A stretch of 54,240 nt of DNA from Edaphobacter sp. (GCA_025462645.1 JAOAPB010000070.1:1-54240), one strand, 5' to 3'. Positions 37,357 to 46,649 are shown, counted from the first letter of the stretch. Made by a program: numbers and translations. The notes: a model not told the origin generated them from the sequence alone.

Positions 37357-37734
37357 ATGGCGGATGTGCCGGATCAGGTCATCACGACGCCCGCAGCAGA
37401 CGCGTTGATTGCAAGCCTGTCGAAAAAATATGGGGAGTTGATGTTCCACCAGTCAGGCGGATGCTGCGACGGCAGCTCCCCCATGTGCTATCCGCGCGAC
37501 GAGTTCCTGGTGGGCGACGGAGATGTTCTGCTCGCCACACTCGGCGACACTCCGTTCTATATGAGCAGGAGCCAGTTCGAGTACTGGAAGCACACGCAGC
37601 TCATTCTGGACGTCGTTCCAGGTCGGGGAGGAATGTTTTCGTTGGAAGGCCCCGAAGGGGTTCGTTTTCTCATCCGGTCGAGAGTCTTCACGGATGACGA
37701 GATCGTGGCGCTAAGGTCAGCCGACCGCATTTAA
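37357..37734 (+). CDS. DUF779 domain-containing protein
   Basis: The 125-aa protein has the DUF779 signature FHQSGGCCDGSSPMCYP, with a vicinal Cys pair and a third Cys suggestive of metal binding or redox use, then DEFLVGDGDVLLATLGDTPF, WKHTQLILDVVPGRG and FSLEGPEGVRFLIRSR. The ATG at 37357 has AGAGAGG six bases upstream. It is co-transcribed with the ExaC-type aldehyde dehydrogenase, its constant neighbour in other genomes, so it likely serves that enzyme. Biochemical role unknown. Confidence 0.92.
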   Translation: MADVPDQVITTPAADALIASLSKKYGELMFHQSGGCCDGSSPMCYPRDEFLVGDGDVLLATLGDTPFYMSRSQFEYWKHTQLILDVVPGRGGMFSLEGPEGVRFLIRSRVFTDDEIVALRSADRI

Positions 37735-37764
37735 GTCAGCTGCATCCGGGTGACTGGCAGCACC

Positions 37765-38016
37765 CTAGGAACAGCCCAGCTTGCCCTTTTCAGCACACTT
37801 CTTCATGATCGCGGCATGGAGCCGTTCGCGGAACTCCGTCGAAATCTCATAGACCTCGTGATCGCGGTAGACCGAGATCGTCCTGCGCGTCGTATCGAGC
37901 ACAACCTCGCAATGGCTGCACGAGGCCGTGTGCGCGCGAACCTCTTCCAGAAGTTCGGGGCTGATCTGGCCATCGAAGTAGTCGGTGAGTTGGCTTAGAA
38001 AATCTGTGCAGGTCAT
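37765..38016 (-). CDS. Zinc-finger anti-sigma factor
   Basis: The 83-aa cytoplasmic protein carries the zf-HC2 anti-sigma motif H-x3-C-x2-C (HTASCSHC at about residues 29-36), preceded by CTDFLSQLTDYFDGQISPEL. There is no transmembrane helix, so it is a soluble ZAS-type inhibitor, perhaps redox-responsive. Its ATG overlaps the sigma factor stop (ATGA at 38013-38016), giving coupled production of inhibitor and sigma factor. Confidence 0.88.
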   Translation of the reverse strand: MTCTDFLSQLTDYFDGQISPELLEEVRAHTASCSHCEVVLDTTRRTISVYRDHEVYEISTEFRERLHAAIMKKCAEKGKLGCS

Positions 38017-38639
38017 GCCGTCTGGCCCTCCTTCTGCTGCCGGAAGTATCGACTCAGCCGCTCGCGCAATTGGAGCCGTGCCCGCAACAATCTCGATTTC
38101 ACTGCTGGAACGCTCAAGCCGAGTGCCTCCGCTGTCTCTTCCGTGGAGAGATTCTCAATGTCCCGCAAAGTAAAGACAGTGCGAAACCCCGGTGGAAGTC
38201 CCTGAATCGTCTTCCGTAGGATATCCCCAAGCTCAGCCTGTCCATAGAGTTGTTCCGGGTTGGGTCGCCACTCGGCGAAGTCCCGGGGAATGGATCCTTC
38301 TTCAGTCTGGACGTCCTCGTCCATGGAGACGGTCTTGCTTGTCTTGCGTTTGCGCAGCCGCATAAGGCTCTCATTGACGGCGATGCGGACCAGCCAGGTA
38401 GAGAACTTGGAGTTCCCCTGAAACTGATCGAGCTTCTCGTAAGCCTTGAGGAAAGCGTCCTGCGTGATGTCTTCAGCGTCTTCACGGTTTTGGGTAATGT
38501 GCTGCGCAACCCGGAAGATCTGGCGCTCGTACTGCCGGACAAGCTGCTCAAACGCAGCTGCATCTCCCTCTTTCGCGCGTGCTACCAGCGCGACGTCGGG
38601 GTGGATCTCTTCCGTTCCTGGAGATTGGATGGCAGGCAT
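38013..38639 (-). CDS. ECF RNA polymerase sigma factor (RpoE type)
   Basis: From the ATG at 38639 the protein is 208 aa. Region 2 reads FEQLVRQYERQIFRVAQHIT, EDAEDITQDAFLKAYEKLDQ, FSTWLVRIAVNESLMRLRKR. Region 4 reads LPPGFRTVFTLRDIENLSTE, ETAEALGLSVPAVKSRLLRA. In-frame starts also exist at 38687 and 38699, and none has a clear ribosome-binding site. It directs transcription of an envelope or stress regulon and is controlled by the overlapping zinc-finger anti-sigma gene. The divergent lytic transglycosylase is a candidate target, by position only. Confidence 0.92.
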   Translation of the reverse strand: MPAIQSPGTEEIHPDVALVARAKEGDAAAFEQLVRQYERQIFRVAQHITQNREDAEDITQDAFLKAYEKLDQFQGNSKFSTWLVRIAVNESLMRLRKRKTSKTVSMDEDVQTEEGSIPRDFAEWRPNPEQLYGQAELGDILRKTIQGLPPGFRTVFTLRDIENLSTEETAEALGLSVPAVKSRLLRARLQLRERLSRYFRQQKEGQTA

Positions 38640-38853
38640 GGGGAAAAAGGTGCTAAAACGCGAAACTGAACCTGCCGCCAACATCATTGCGGTTAGCACA
38701 GTCTATTTACAGTGTAACTGCCGCTGGGGCGAAGAGCAAAATACCAGCTTCGATCGGTTGAGCGTACCTCACCTGATTCCGCCAAAGCGACAGTGTTCAA
38801 GTGTGATGAACCAAGCTTAGAGTAAAGGTATAGCGATTTTACAAAGTGAGGCA

Positions 38854-41268
38854 ATGTTGAGGAGTTGGACGAAGGTTGGATTTGCCATGGTAGTGGGTTC
38901 TCTACTGGCTTTAACGGTGCCGGACGACGGGATCGCCCAGACAAACAAGCCAGCGCACTCCACTTCAACTGCGAAAAAGCCGCCTGCGAAGGGGAAGGCG
39001 ACAACTACCGGCAAAGCTGCGGGCAGCAAGGCAAGAAGCAGGACGAAAGCCTCCGGTAAAACCGCAAAGGGCAAAAGCACAGCCGCCTCCCGCAGGAGAC
39101 GCGCCGCTGCGCCAAAGCCTACGGCTAAAAGCATCAAGCTCACCAGTGCCTTCCGGGCCTCGGAGCAGCTACGCCCCATGGCGCAGCAACTGGCCACAAC
39201 GCGTTCAGCGGCGGCCTACAGCGGTGTCGAGAGCTACGCCCGTCAGCACCCCGGCGAAGGTGCGGCGACGGCCTACCTTGCGCTCGGCCACGCCTACATG
39301 CTCGACCGCCGTTACGCAGACGCCGTAGGCATGTATCGCCAGGCAGCCGTCAGCGGAGAGGCTCTGGACGACTACGCCGACTACCTCGGTGCCCAGGCCG
39401 CCCTGCAGGCAGGACACGGTACGGACGCCTACGCTCTCCTCGATCGCTTCGCGGAGCGCCATCCCGACAGCATCTTCATCGCCAACGCCCCGGTCCTGCT
39501 GGCGAACGCCTACATCCAGCAGAACAATCCGCAGGCTGCCCTGAAGGTTCTCCAGCCCCTGGCCGACACGGCACAGGCATCGCATGGAGACTTTCGCTAC
39601 GCCCTGGGCCGTGCCTACCAGATGGCAGGCGATACCGGTCACGCCGCCCCCACCTTCCGCAGTCTGTACGTCGCCCTGCCCCTCAGCTTCGAGGCAGGAC
39701 AAGCTCGCGCACAGCTCCAGGCAATGGGCGTGCCGCTCACCGCCGCCGAGCGCAAGGTACATGCCGACCAGCTCTTCAACGCCAAGCACTACGCCGAGGC
39801 CGGCGACGAGTATCACTCAATCGAGCATGACGGCGGGCTCAGTGCCGCCGATCACGATGCGCTGCTGATCTACGCCGCCGTCTGCGACATGAAGCTGAAG
39901 CGCATCAGCCGCAAGGACGTCGAGCGGCTTCCCGAGACGTCGGACGACACGGCGGCGCTGAAGCTGTACATGCTGGCCGAGCTATCGCGCAACGAGAACG
40001 ATCCCGAGACCCACACGCAGCTCATCGCCCAGATGGTCAAGCGCTTTCCGTCGAGCCGCTGGCTGGAGGAGGCGCTCTACTCCGGCGGCAACATGTACCT
40101 TCTCCAAAACGACGCCAGGCAGGCCACCTACCACTACTCCCTGCTCGTGCAGATGTTTCCCCGCAGCACCTACGCGGCTTCGGCGCACTGGCGTACGGCG
40201 TGGATGAACTATCGTCTGCGCAACTACGCCGAGGCTGCCCGCCTGATGGACGAGCAGATTCAGGGCTACCCGGCGGGTATCGAGGTGCCCAGCTCGCTCT
40301 ACTGGCGCGGTCGCATCTTCGAGGACGAAGAGCATAACTTCGCCCAGGCGGCGAACTACTATCGCGCCCTTGCCGATACCTACGTCAACTTCTACTACGC
40401 CGAGCTCGCGAGGAAGCGCCTCAGCGTGTTGAACGCCCAGGTCACGGCACCCGTAGCTCCGTCGCCAGTCCTCAGCTCCGTCCGCAAGCCGGTCGTTCCG
40501 GAGTTGACCGGTGAGCTGCCCGAGAACGACCCGCACCTGATCAAGGCAAGGCTGCTCGCCAACGCGGCACTCAATGAGTACATCGGGCCCGAGATTCAAG
40601 CCAGCCCAACGGCTAACGAATGGGGAGCCCTCGGGCAGGCTGAGATCTACCGCTCCTATGGAGAGAACACCCGCGCCCTTCAATCCATGAAGCGCAGCGG
40701 CATCTCCTTCTTTGCCCTCTCCATGGATCAGGTCCCGGATATCTACTGGCGTCTGCTGTTCCCCCAGCCCTACTGGTCCGATCTGGTGGCGGACTCCCAG
40801 GCGAACAACCTCGATCCCTACCTGGTGGCATCGCTCATCCGGCAGGAATCCGAGTTCAATCCCGGTGCTGTCAGCCGGGCAAACGCCTATGGTCTGATGC
40901 AGCTCCTGCCATCGGTAGGGAAGTCTTTGGCGAAGAAGCAGAAGATGAAGGGGTTCAACACAACCCAGTTACTGAACCCGTCGGTCAATCTGAAGCTCGG
41001 CACGCTCAACCTGAGGAACGTGCTCGATCGATTCGGCGGTCAGCAGGAGTACGCTCTAGCCGCCTACAACGCCGGTGACACCCCCGTCCGGCGGTGGATG
41101 TCCAGCGCCGACTACAAGGACATCGCCGAATACGTCGAGTCGATTCCGTACACCGAGACTCGCGAATATGTTCAGGCGATCATCCGCAACCAGCAGATAT
41201 ACCGCGCCCTGTACGCCCCCGCGAAGACCAGGGGTTCTTTAGCGGAGCGCAGCGCTTCTACTCCGTAA
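38854..41268 (+). CDS. TPR-containing soluble lytic murein transglycosylase
   Basis: The 804-aa exported protein has a signal sequence (MVVGSLLALTVPDDGIAQ) and a Lys/Ala/Ser/Thr-rich linker of about 60 residues. A long helical TPR superhelix fills residues 100-620. The C-terminal SLT domain has the catalytic Glu in SLIRQESEFNPGAVSRANAY, then GLMQLLPSVGK, LNPSVNLKLGTLNLRNVL, YALAAYNAGDTPVRRWM and YVESIPYTETREYVQ. It cleaves peptidoglycan glycan strands to 1,6-anhydromuropeptides, as in the Slt70 family, with a longer basic linker. It is divergent from the ECF sigma gene. Confidence 0.93.
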   Translation: MLRSWTKVGFAMVVGSLLALTVPDDGIAQTNKPAHSTSTAKKPPAKGKATTTGKAAGSKARSRTKASGKTAKGKSTAASRRRRAAAPKPTAKSIKLTSAFRASEQLRPMAQQLATTRSAAAYSGVESYARQHPGEGAATAYLALGHAYMLDRRYADAVGMYRQAAVSGEALDDYADYLGAQAALQAGHGTDAYALLDRFAERHPDSIFIANAPVLLANAYIQQNNPQAALKVLQPLADTAQASHGDFRYALGRAYQMAGDTGHAAPTFRSLYVALPLSFEAGQARAQLQAMGVPLTAAERKVHADQLFNAKHYAEAGDEYHSIEHDGGLSAADHDALLIYAAVCDMKLKRISRKDVERLPETSDDTAALKLYMLAELSRNENDPETHTQLIAQMVKRFPSSRWLEEALYSGGNMYLLQNDARQATYHYSLLVQMFPRSTYAASAHWRTAWMNYRLRNYAEAARLMDEQIQGYPAGIEVPSSLYWRGRIFEDEEHNFAQAANYYRALADTYVNFYYAELARKRLSVLNAQVTAPVAPSPVLSSVRKPVVPELTGELPENDPHLIKARLLANAALNEYIGPEIQASPTANEWGALGQAEIYRSYGENTRALQSMKRSGISFFALSMDQVPDIYWRLLFPQPYWSDLVADSQANNLDPYLVASLIRQESEFNPGAVSRANAYGLMQLLPSVGKSLAKKQKMKGFNTTQLLNPSVNLKLGTLNLRNVLDRFGGQQEYALAAYNAGDTPVRRWMSSADYKDIAEYVESIPYTETREYVQAIIRNQQIYRALYAPAKTRGSLAERSASTP

Positions 41269-41327
41269 CAAAAGTGACGCAGATTCAAGGTGCTTTAGCC
41301 CCCGGGGATACTCGTAAGCAACCAGAT

Positions 41328-41365
41328 TTCTAGTCCCGTACAAGGAACTTCTAGTCCCGTACAAG
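41328..41365. repeat. 21-base tandem duplication at the 3' end of merR
   Basis: TTCTAGTCCCGTACAAG occurs at 41328-41344 and 41349-41365. The second copy includes the last codons and stop of merR (LVRD-stop); the first lies just beyond the stop. A short slippage duplication of the gene's tail is the simplest explanation. Confidence 0.7.
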
Positions 41366-41749
41366 CAGATGGATGATTGGACATGCTTCACCTGCGGAAG
41401 AAGCATCGCAGGCGCGCACTAAACCGGATAGGGCCTTCTTCATTCGTGATAGATCGGAGATCTTCTGTTCTATCAGTGCCAGCTTCTGCGCCGCTATCTC
41501 TCTCGTCTCCAGACAGGCCTTTCTCTCATCGAGCCCCAGCAATCCTGTGATCTCTTCCAATGTGAAGCCCAGGGTCTGGGCTCTTTTGATGAACCGTACC
41601 CGTCTCACTGTCTCCCATGGATATCGGCGATAGCCGCCAGTCGGCTTCGACGGTTCATGCAGCAAACTGCGCCTCTGGTAATAACGGATCGTCTCCACGT
41701 TTACGCCGCTGCGTTTTGCCAGTGTTCCAATCGTTAGGTCGTCGCTCAC
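41351..41749 (-). CDS. merR: Mercury-responsive MerR regulator
   Basis: The 132-aa protein has the MerR winged helix (TIGTLAKRSGVNVETIRYYQ, PTGGYRRYPWETVRRVRFIK), a long dimerisation helix, and the three cysteines that bind Hg(II): one in ERKACLETR and two in RACDASSAGEACPI. This places it in the mercury-sensing group. It twists the operator DNA to activate the divergent merT promoter when Hg is bound. Its start lies 15 bases from the operator palindrome. Confidence 0.93.
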   Translation of the reverse strand: MSDDLTIGTLAKRSGVNVETIRYYQRRSLLHEPSKPTGGYRRYPWETVRRVRFIKRAQTLGFTLEEITGLLGLDERKACLETREIAAQKLALIEQKISDLSRMKKALSGLVRACDASSAGEACPIIHLLVRD

Positions 41750-41760
41750 ATCTGTCCCCC

Positions 41761-41792
41761 TTGACTCCGTACCATGGTACGGAGTTTAGAGT
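41761..41792 (+). promoter_or_regulatory. mer promoter/operator with perfect 22-bp palindrome
   Basis: TTGACT (41761-41766) is followed, after an over-long spacer of 19-20 bases, by TTAGAGT. A perfect palindrome (half-site ACTCCGTACCA, 41764-41785) fills the spacer. This is the classical MerR architecture, in which the unfavourable spacing is corrected by DNA distortion on Hg binding. Confidence 0.88.
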
Positions 41793-41816
41793 GATATTGA
41801 GAAGAGCTGCTCATAA

Positions 41817-42170
41817 ATGCGATCCCCTCTGAATGCGAAGATTGCCCTCGTCGGCGGAGTGCTCGCCGGCATCGGAGCGTCTGCCTGTTGCGTTGGCCCG
41901 CTTCTGCTGTTGAGCCTGGGAATCGGAGGAGCTTGGATCGGCAACCTGACAGCACTGGAGCCATACCGGCCTGTCTTCATCGTGCTCGTTCTACTGTTCC
42001 TGGGGCTTGCCTTCCGAAAGCTTTATCTTGTGCGGCAGAGCTGCGATTCGGAAGCCAATTGCAGTACGGATCGCACCAGAACCTCCCAGAGAATCGTCTT
42101 CTGGATCGTAGCCCCGCTGCTGCTCGGTCTCGTTGCGATACCGTGGCTGATGCCGCTCTTATATCACTGA
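41817..42170 (+). CDS. merT: Mercuric ion transport protein MerT
   Basis: The 117-aa inner-membrane protein has three hydrophobic helices. Helix 1 carries the paired cysteines in GIGASACCVGPLLLLSLGIG, and the cytoplasmic loop carries a second pair (RQSCDSEANC). It receives Hg(II) from MerP and moves it across the inner membrane. It is first gene of the operon driven by the MerR-regulated promoter. In this window the usual cytoplasmic mercuric reductase does not follow. Confidence 0.92.
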   Translation: MRSPLNAKIALVGGVLAGIGASACCVGPLLLLSLGIGGAWIGNLTALEPYRPVFIVLVLLFLGLAFRKLYLVRQSCDSEANCSTDRTRTSQRIVFWIVAPLLLGLVAIPWLMPLLYH

Positions 42171-42198
42171 AAGGAATCTCTGAAAGGTATCGAATCAT

Positions 42199-42516
42199 AT
42201 GATGCGAAAGATGCGAACGATGCGAACGATGCGAAAACTCGTTGCTGCCCTCCTGATCGGCCTCCCCGTGGCGGCCTTCGCCGCAAGCCCGCAGACCGCC
42301 GTTCTCGACCTGCAGAACATGACCTGCTCCATGTGCTCGATCACCATTCGGAAGGCTCTTGAAAGAGTGCCCGGCGTGATCGATGCCAGGGTGGACTACG
42401 ATCACAAGACCGCAATCGTGAAGTACAACCCCGAGCAGGCAAACCCATCGGCATTGGTCAAAGCCACCACGAATGCAGGCTTTCCTTCAAAGCTGCACAA
42501 CGGGACGCAACAATGA
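42199..42516 (+). CDS. merP: Periplasmic mercury-binding protein MerP
   Basis: The 105-aa protein has a signal peptide (LVAALLIGLPVAAFA) and a heavy-metal-associated domain with the metal site NMTCSMCSITIRKALERVPG. It binds Hg(II) in the periplasm and passes it to MerT. The extreme N-terminus is a near-tandem nine-base repeat (ATGCGAACG and variants, 42199-42237) encoding MRK-MRT-MRT-MRK, so several start codons are possible. The stop overlaps the next start (ATGA at 42513-42516). Confidence 0.92.
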   Translation: MMRKMRTMRTMRKLVAALLIGLPVAAFAASPQTAVLDLQNMTCSMCSITIRKALERVPGVIDARVDYDHKTAIVKYNPEQANPSALVKATTNAGFPSKLHNGTQQ

Positions 42517-42731
42517 CATCCGTTGATGCCCTTCAATCGGTGCTGACATGCCCGCATTGCGGCCATGCAACGACGGAGACGATGCCCTCAGACTCGTGCC
42601 GCTTCTTTCATGAGTGTGTTCAATGCCAGACTATGATTCGTCCAAAGGCTGGCGATTGCTGCGTCTTCTGTTCGTACGGCTCTGCAAAGTGTCCGCCGGT
42701 CCAGTTGCAAGGTCATTGCTGTAAGGGCTGA
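42513..42731 (+). CDS. GDCCVxC domain-containing heavy-metal protein
   Basis: The 72-aa protein is very Cys-rich, with a CPHCGH knuckle, a FHECVQC pair, the family signature KAGDCCVFCSYGSAKCPP and a C-terminal HCC. Members accompany mer and other metal-resistance genes and are presumed to bind or hand over metal ions in the cytoplasm. It is translationally coupled to merP. Here it takes the position that merA often has. Confidence 0.9.
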   Translation: MTSVDALQSVLTCPHCGHATTETMPSDSCRFFHECVQCQTMIRPKAGDCCVFCSYGSAKCPPVQLQGHCCKG

Positions 42732-43029
42732 CCTCACGGACTGATTCGTAAAAGAGAAACATCTCCTCTGAACACCCCTGAGGAGAAAAGAAAATTTGCA
42801 GATCAAGAGAGAATTTCGGGTCTCGGCGGGTTACGAAAGGCAAGGGAATCAAACCAGCGTCTCTTCAAAAATGACAGATTGACAGAAGGCGAAAATCCGA
42901 TATGCTTTGCACCATAAGCGGTGCAAAATACGAGAGCCCGAGGAGCTCTTCCGCAGCCGGTAGATTGAGTTTGGCACGAGCAGAACATGGTCACGAACGA
43001 AAGACAACTGTGAGAACGAAGAGGCAATC
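42732..43029. other. Intergenic region with a TTTGCACC dyad
   Basis: An exact inverted repeat, TTTGCACC (42906-42913) and GGTGCAAA (42920-42927) with a six-base centre, lies about 100 bases before the 87-aa gene and is operator-like. A weaker CTCCTC/GAGGAG hairpin near 42763-42784 could end the mer operon. Nothing else is recognised. Confidence 0.5.
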
Positions 43030-43293
43030 ATGATAGCGGAGCTGAACTATCTGGAAGTCTGGGTCCCGGAGCAGATGCAGCCGGGCACGTTGTTTTTGTT
43101 GGAGAGGGCTGGAGATCTGGGCAAACCCGATAATCCTTACTGGGCCGTCCTGGCCTGTCCTTCCTGTGGGTCGCTTGGTCTCATAACCCGGCAGCAGTGC
43201 GCTGGACTGGAGGCGATGATCTGCGGCTCGGAGAGGTGTTCGGCGGAGTACTTCCTTGAAGGCGGCGAAATTCGCTATCGACAGACAAGCTAA
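43030..43293 (+). CDS. Hypothetical protein with zinc-ribbon-like cysteines (87 aa)
   Basis: No named family is recognised. The protein begins MIAELNYLEVWVPEQMQPGT and contains a CPSCGS knuckle at about residues 43-48 and later Cys residues in RQQCAGLEAMICGSERC, so it probably binds zinc. AAGAGG lies five bases before the ATG. It stands alone downstream of the mer operon and behind a perfect TTTGCACC dyad, so it may be separately regulated. Confidence 0.6.
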   Translation: MIAELNYLEVWVPEQMQPGTLFLLERAGDLGKPDNPYWAVLACPSCGSLGLITRQQCAGLEAMICGSERCSAEYFLEGGEIRYRQTS

Positions 43294-43447
43294 AGCTGCC
43301 CTAAGGAGTCATGTATCCCACTTCCAATAGTTGGGTGGGAACATCCCCGATAGGTATGTCTGTGCCCACTTAGAGGAAGCGTTTCGCTCGCTCTGACCTT
43401 GAGGCTAGCCGGGCCGGAATGGTAGAAGGGAGTTACTCGCGTGATCG

Positions 43448-43591
43448 TCAGAACGAGAATCCTTGGCGGTTTCGCTCTTCTTGCTGGCATCTATCCGAGC
43501 AATAGAACTCCTGAGTATCTTCAAGCTCTTTACCGCAGCACTCACAGTGGCGCTTGCGAAAGTAGCGCAGGATTCTCTTGAATAAAGTCAC
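43448..43591 (-). CDS. 47-aa zinc-ribbon microprotein
   Basis: A minus-strand frame starting at a GTG (43591) encodes a basic N-terminus (TLFKRILRYFRKRH), then CECCGKELEDTQEFYCSDRC and a short charged tail ending RQGFSF before the TGA at 43448-43450. Cys-x2-Cys and Cys-x3-Cys with the phrases CCGKELE and FYCSDRC are the pattern of small DUF2116-type zinc ribbons, so chance is unlikely. The ribosome-binding site is poor and no ATG is available. Role unknown. Confidence 0.55.
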   Translation of the reverse strand: MTLFKRILRYFRKRHCECCGKELEDTQEFYCSDRCQQEERNRQGFSF

Positions 43592-43730
43592 CGCAGGATT
43601 CTAGATCATAAATTCATGGAAGTTACTCATGATATTGTACTTAAATGGTAAATGAGGGCCCAGGTGGAGTTACACCCGATTCCATTGGAAACCATCTGTC
43701 TCCTCCCAGACCTGAATCTCGAGAAAAAAG

Positions 43731-43992
43731 CTGTCAAGCCCCTATATGCCCTAACTTGATGCAAATAAAGAACATCGGCGTGGCATAGTAGTTTCGTTCC
43801 ATTGCTACACTGGATATAGATCAGGAAAGCCCCGGCAAAGGCCGGGGCTTTCTTCATTAAACCCATAACCCTTTTAGAAAGACGACTTTGCCTGTAACTC
43901 CTTTATATGGACGAATTTAGCGAGGTTACATACTCTATCTTATTGCAATCACGATACTTATCCGCAAAGTACCCCCCAGGAGGAGGGGGTAC
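43731..43992. repeat. Composite intergenic module, copy 1
   Basis: In order the segment holds CTGTCAAGCCCCT (43731-43743), a TGGCATAGTAGTTT box (43781-43794), a GC-rich hairpin (43825-43852), a 49-base block with two TTTAxAxxGACGA units (43870-43918) and GTACCCCC...GGGGGTAC (43969-43992). The same parts recur at 52536-52842. From hairpin to C-tract the spacing is identical in both copies. It lies 17 bases past the stop of the minus-strand permease genes. No protein is encoded. Confidence 0.75.
43825..43852 (+). terminator. Strong intrinsic terminator-like hairpin inside module copy 1
   Basis: GAAAGCCCCGGC pairs perfectly with GCCGGGGCTTTC across a four-base loop (AAAG). A T-rich tail (TTTCTTCATT) follows on the plus strand. 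It has no protein gene directly upstream on that strand (the nearest ends at 43293), so it may end a short noncoding transcript. Confidence 0.7.
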
Positions 43993-44008
43993 CGGGTGGA
44001 GTTCATCA

Positions 44009-45265
44009 CTATTCATGACGCAGGGCAACGACGGGGTCCATGCGGGAGGCACGCATGGCAGGCAATAGTCCCGAGACGATGCCGACCAACGCAAGGATGC
44101 CGAACGAGATCAGCATGATGGTCGGCGAGGCACGCAGGATGATATCGCCCTCATTGTTAGCCGTCTTATAGATGTCGGAGTAGAGAGGCATCGGTGGGAT
44201 CACGTAACCGACGATGACGGCAACCACCATCCCGACGGCTCCGGCGATGAAGGTAAGCGTCAGGCTCTCGAGCAGAAACTGGGACAGAATATCGCGCCGT
44301 CGCGCGCCCAACGCCTTCAGCAACCCAATCTCCCGTGTCCTCTCGGTCACGGAGACGAGCATGATATTCATCACGCCGACGCCCCCGACTCCCAGCGTCA
44401 TCGCGCCGATGATGCCGAGCAGCAGCTCGAGCGCCGTGCTGAACTGCATGATCTCCTGCGAGTCGGCCACGGTATCCCAGCTCGGGACCGCCTTATCGTC
44501 CTTGGGATCGAAGTGGTGACGGCCGGCCAGCACCGCACGCACAGCCTGCAGCGCCTTGATATGCAGCTCAGGCGAGCTAGGCTGGAAGACGATGCTGCTG
44601 GGGTCGCGTTGATCGCGAAGCAGTCGCATGGCATCGAACGGAACGAAGGCATTTTCGTTGTCGGGCCCATTGTTCGAGGAGTCCTGAATCTTCGTCTGAA
44701 GGACGCCGATCACCAGGAAGACGTGGCCTTCGATCTGCACCGATTCGCCGACTGGCGGATAGCCATTGAAGAGCTTCTGCGCAGCATGAGGACCGAAGAT
44801 GACGACCTGACGATGCTCGGTGAAGTCGGCAGGTTCGAAGTAGCGGCCCTCCGCGATGTTCAGCTTGCGCATGCTGCCGTAGGGATACTCAATCGCCTTG
44901 CTCGAGATGTTGACGACCTTCGGCCCGTACTTGAAGCTGAAGCCTTCATCGCTCTCCGAGCTGACGGCTGTGAGGAAGGGAACCGCCTCCCGTACTGCCT
45001 GCGTGTCTCCATCCAGGAACTTGATGCGCTTGCCGGAGCGTTCTCCGCCAGCCTGCATGCTGGTCTGTCCGCCCCACACCATGATGACGTTGTTGCCCAA
45101 ACCCAAAAAGCCGTTGAGGACGCCTTCGCCAAGACTCTTCCCATAACTGAGCAGCAGCACCACGGTGACCAGCCCCCATACGATGCCGAGCATGGTGAGC
45201 CCGGACCGCAGCCGGTTGCGCAGCAGCGAATCGATACTCTGACGGACGATCTCGCTCAGATTCAT
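44009..45265 (-). CDS. MacB-type ABC transporter permease
   Basis: The 418-aa protein has one N-terminal transmembrane helix (LRSGLTMLGIVWGLVTVVLL), a large periplasmic MacB_PCD domain and three C-terminal helices of the FtsX type (GAMTLGVGGVGVMNIMLVSV, then TERTREIGLLKALGARRRDI). The ATG at 45265 has GGAG upstream and begins two bases after the stop of the preceding permease gene. The two permeases could form a heterodimer. No MacB ATPase or MacA-type adaptor is found nearby. Substrate unknown. Confidence 0.92.
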   Translation of the reverse strand: MNLSEIVRQSIDSLLRNRLRSGLTMLGIVWGLVTVVLLLSYGKSLGEGVLNGFLGLGNNVIMVWGGQTSMQAGGERSGKRIKFLDGDTQAVREAVPFLTAVSSESDEGFSFKYGPKVVNISSKAIEYPYGSMRKLNIAEGRYFEPADFTEHRQVVIFGPHAAQKLFNGYPPVGESVQIEGHVFLVIGVLQTKIQDSSNNGPDNENAFVPFDAMRLLRDQRDPSSIVFQPSSPELHIKALQAVRAVLAGRHHFDPKDDKAVPSWDTVADSQEIMQFSTALELLLGIIGAMTLGVGGVGVMNIMLVSVTERTREIGLLKALGARRRDILSQFLLESLTLTFIAGAVGMVVAVIVGYVIPPMPLYSDIYKTANNEGDIILRASPTIMLISFGILALVGIVSGLLPAMRASRMDPVVALRHE

Positions 45266-45267
45266 TG

Positions 45268-46524
<1,257 letters not shown>

Positions 46525-46649
46525 AGAGTGAAGCAGTCCCGGAAAGAGGGGCAGCTTGCTCTATGTACGCAGTAACGGCTGGGAAGGTTCCTTCGAGGAC
46601 TGTCGAGGGCAATGCGTTAAGATGGAGAAGCGAGTTTGTTTTTCGCAAT

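Noticed and set aside
43781..43796. Sigma54 promoter in the repeat module
   Set aside because: TGGCAT at the -24 position is good in both copies, but the -12 position reads TTTCG or TTTTA instead of TTGC, so it is kept only as a hint within the module finding.
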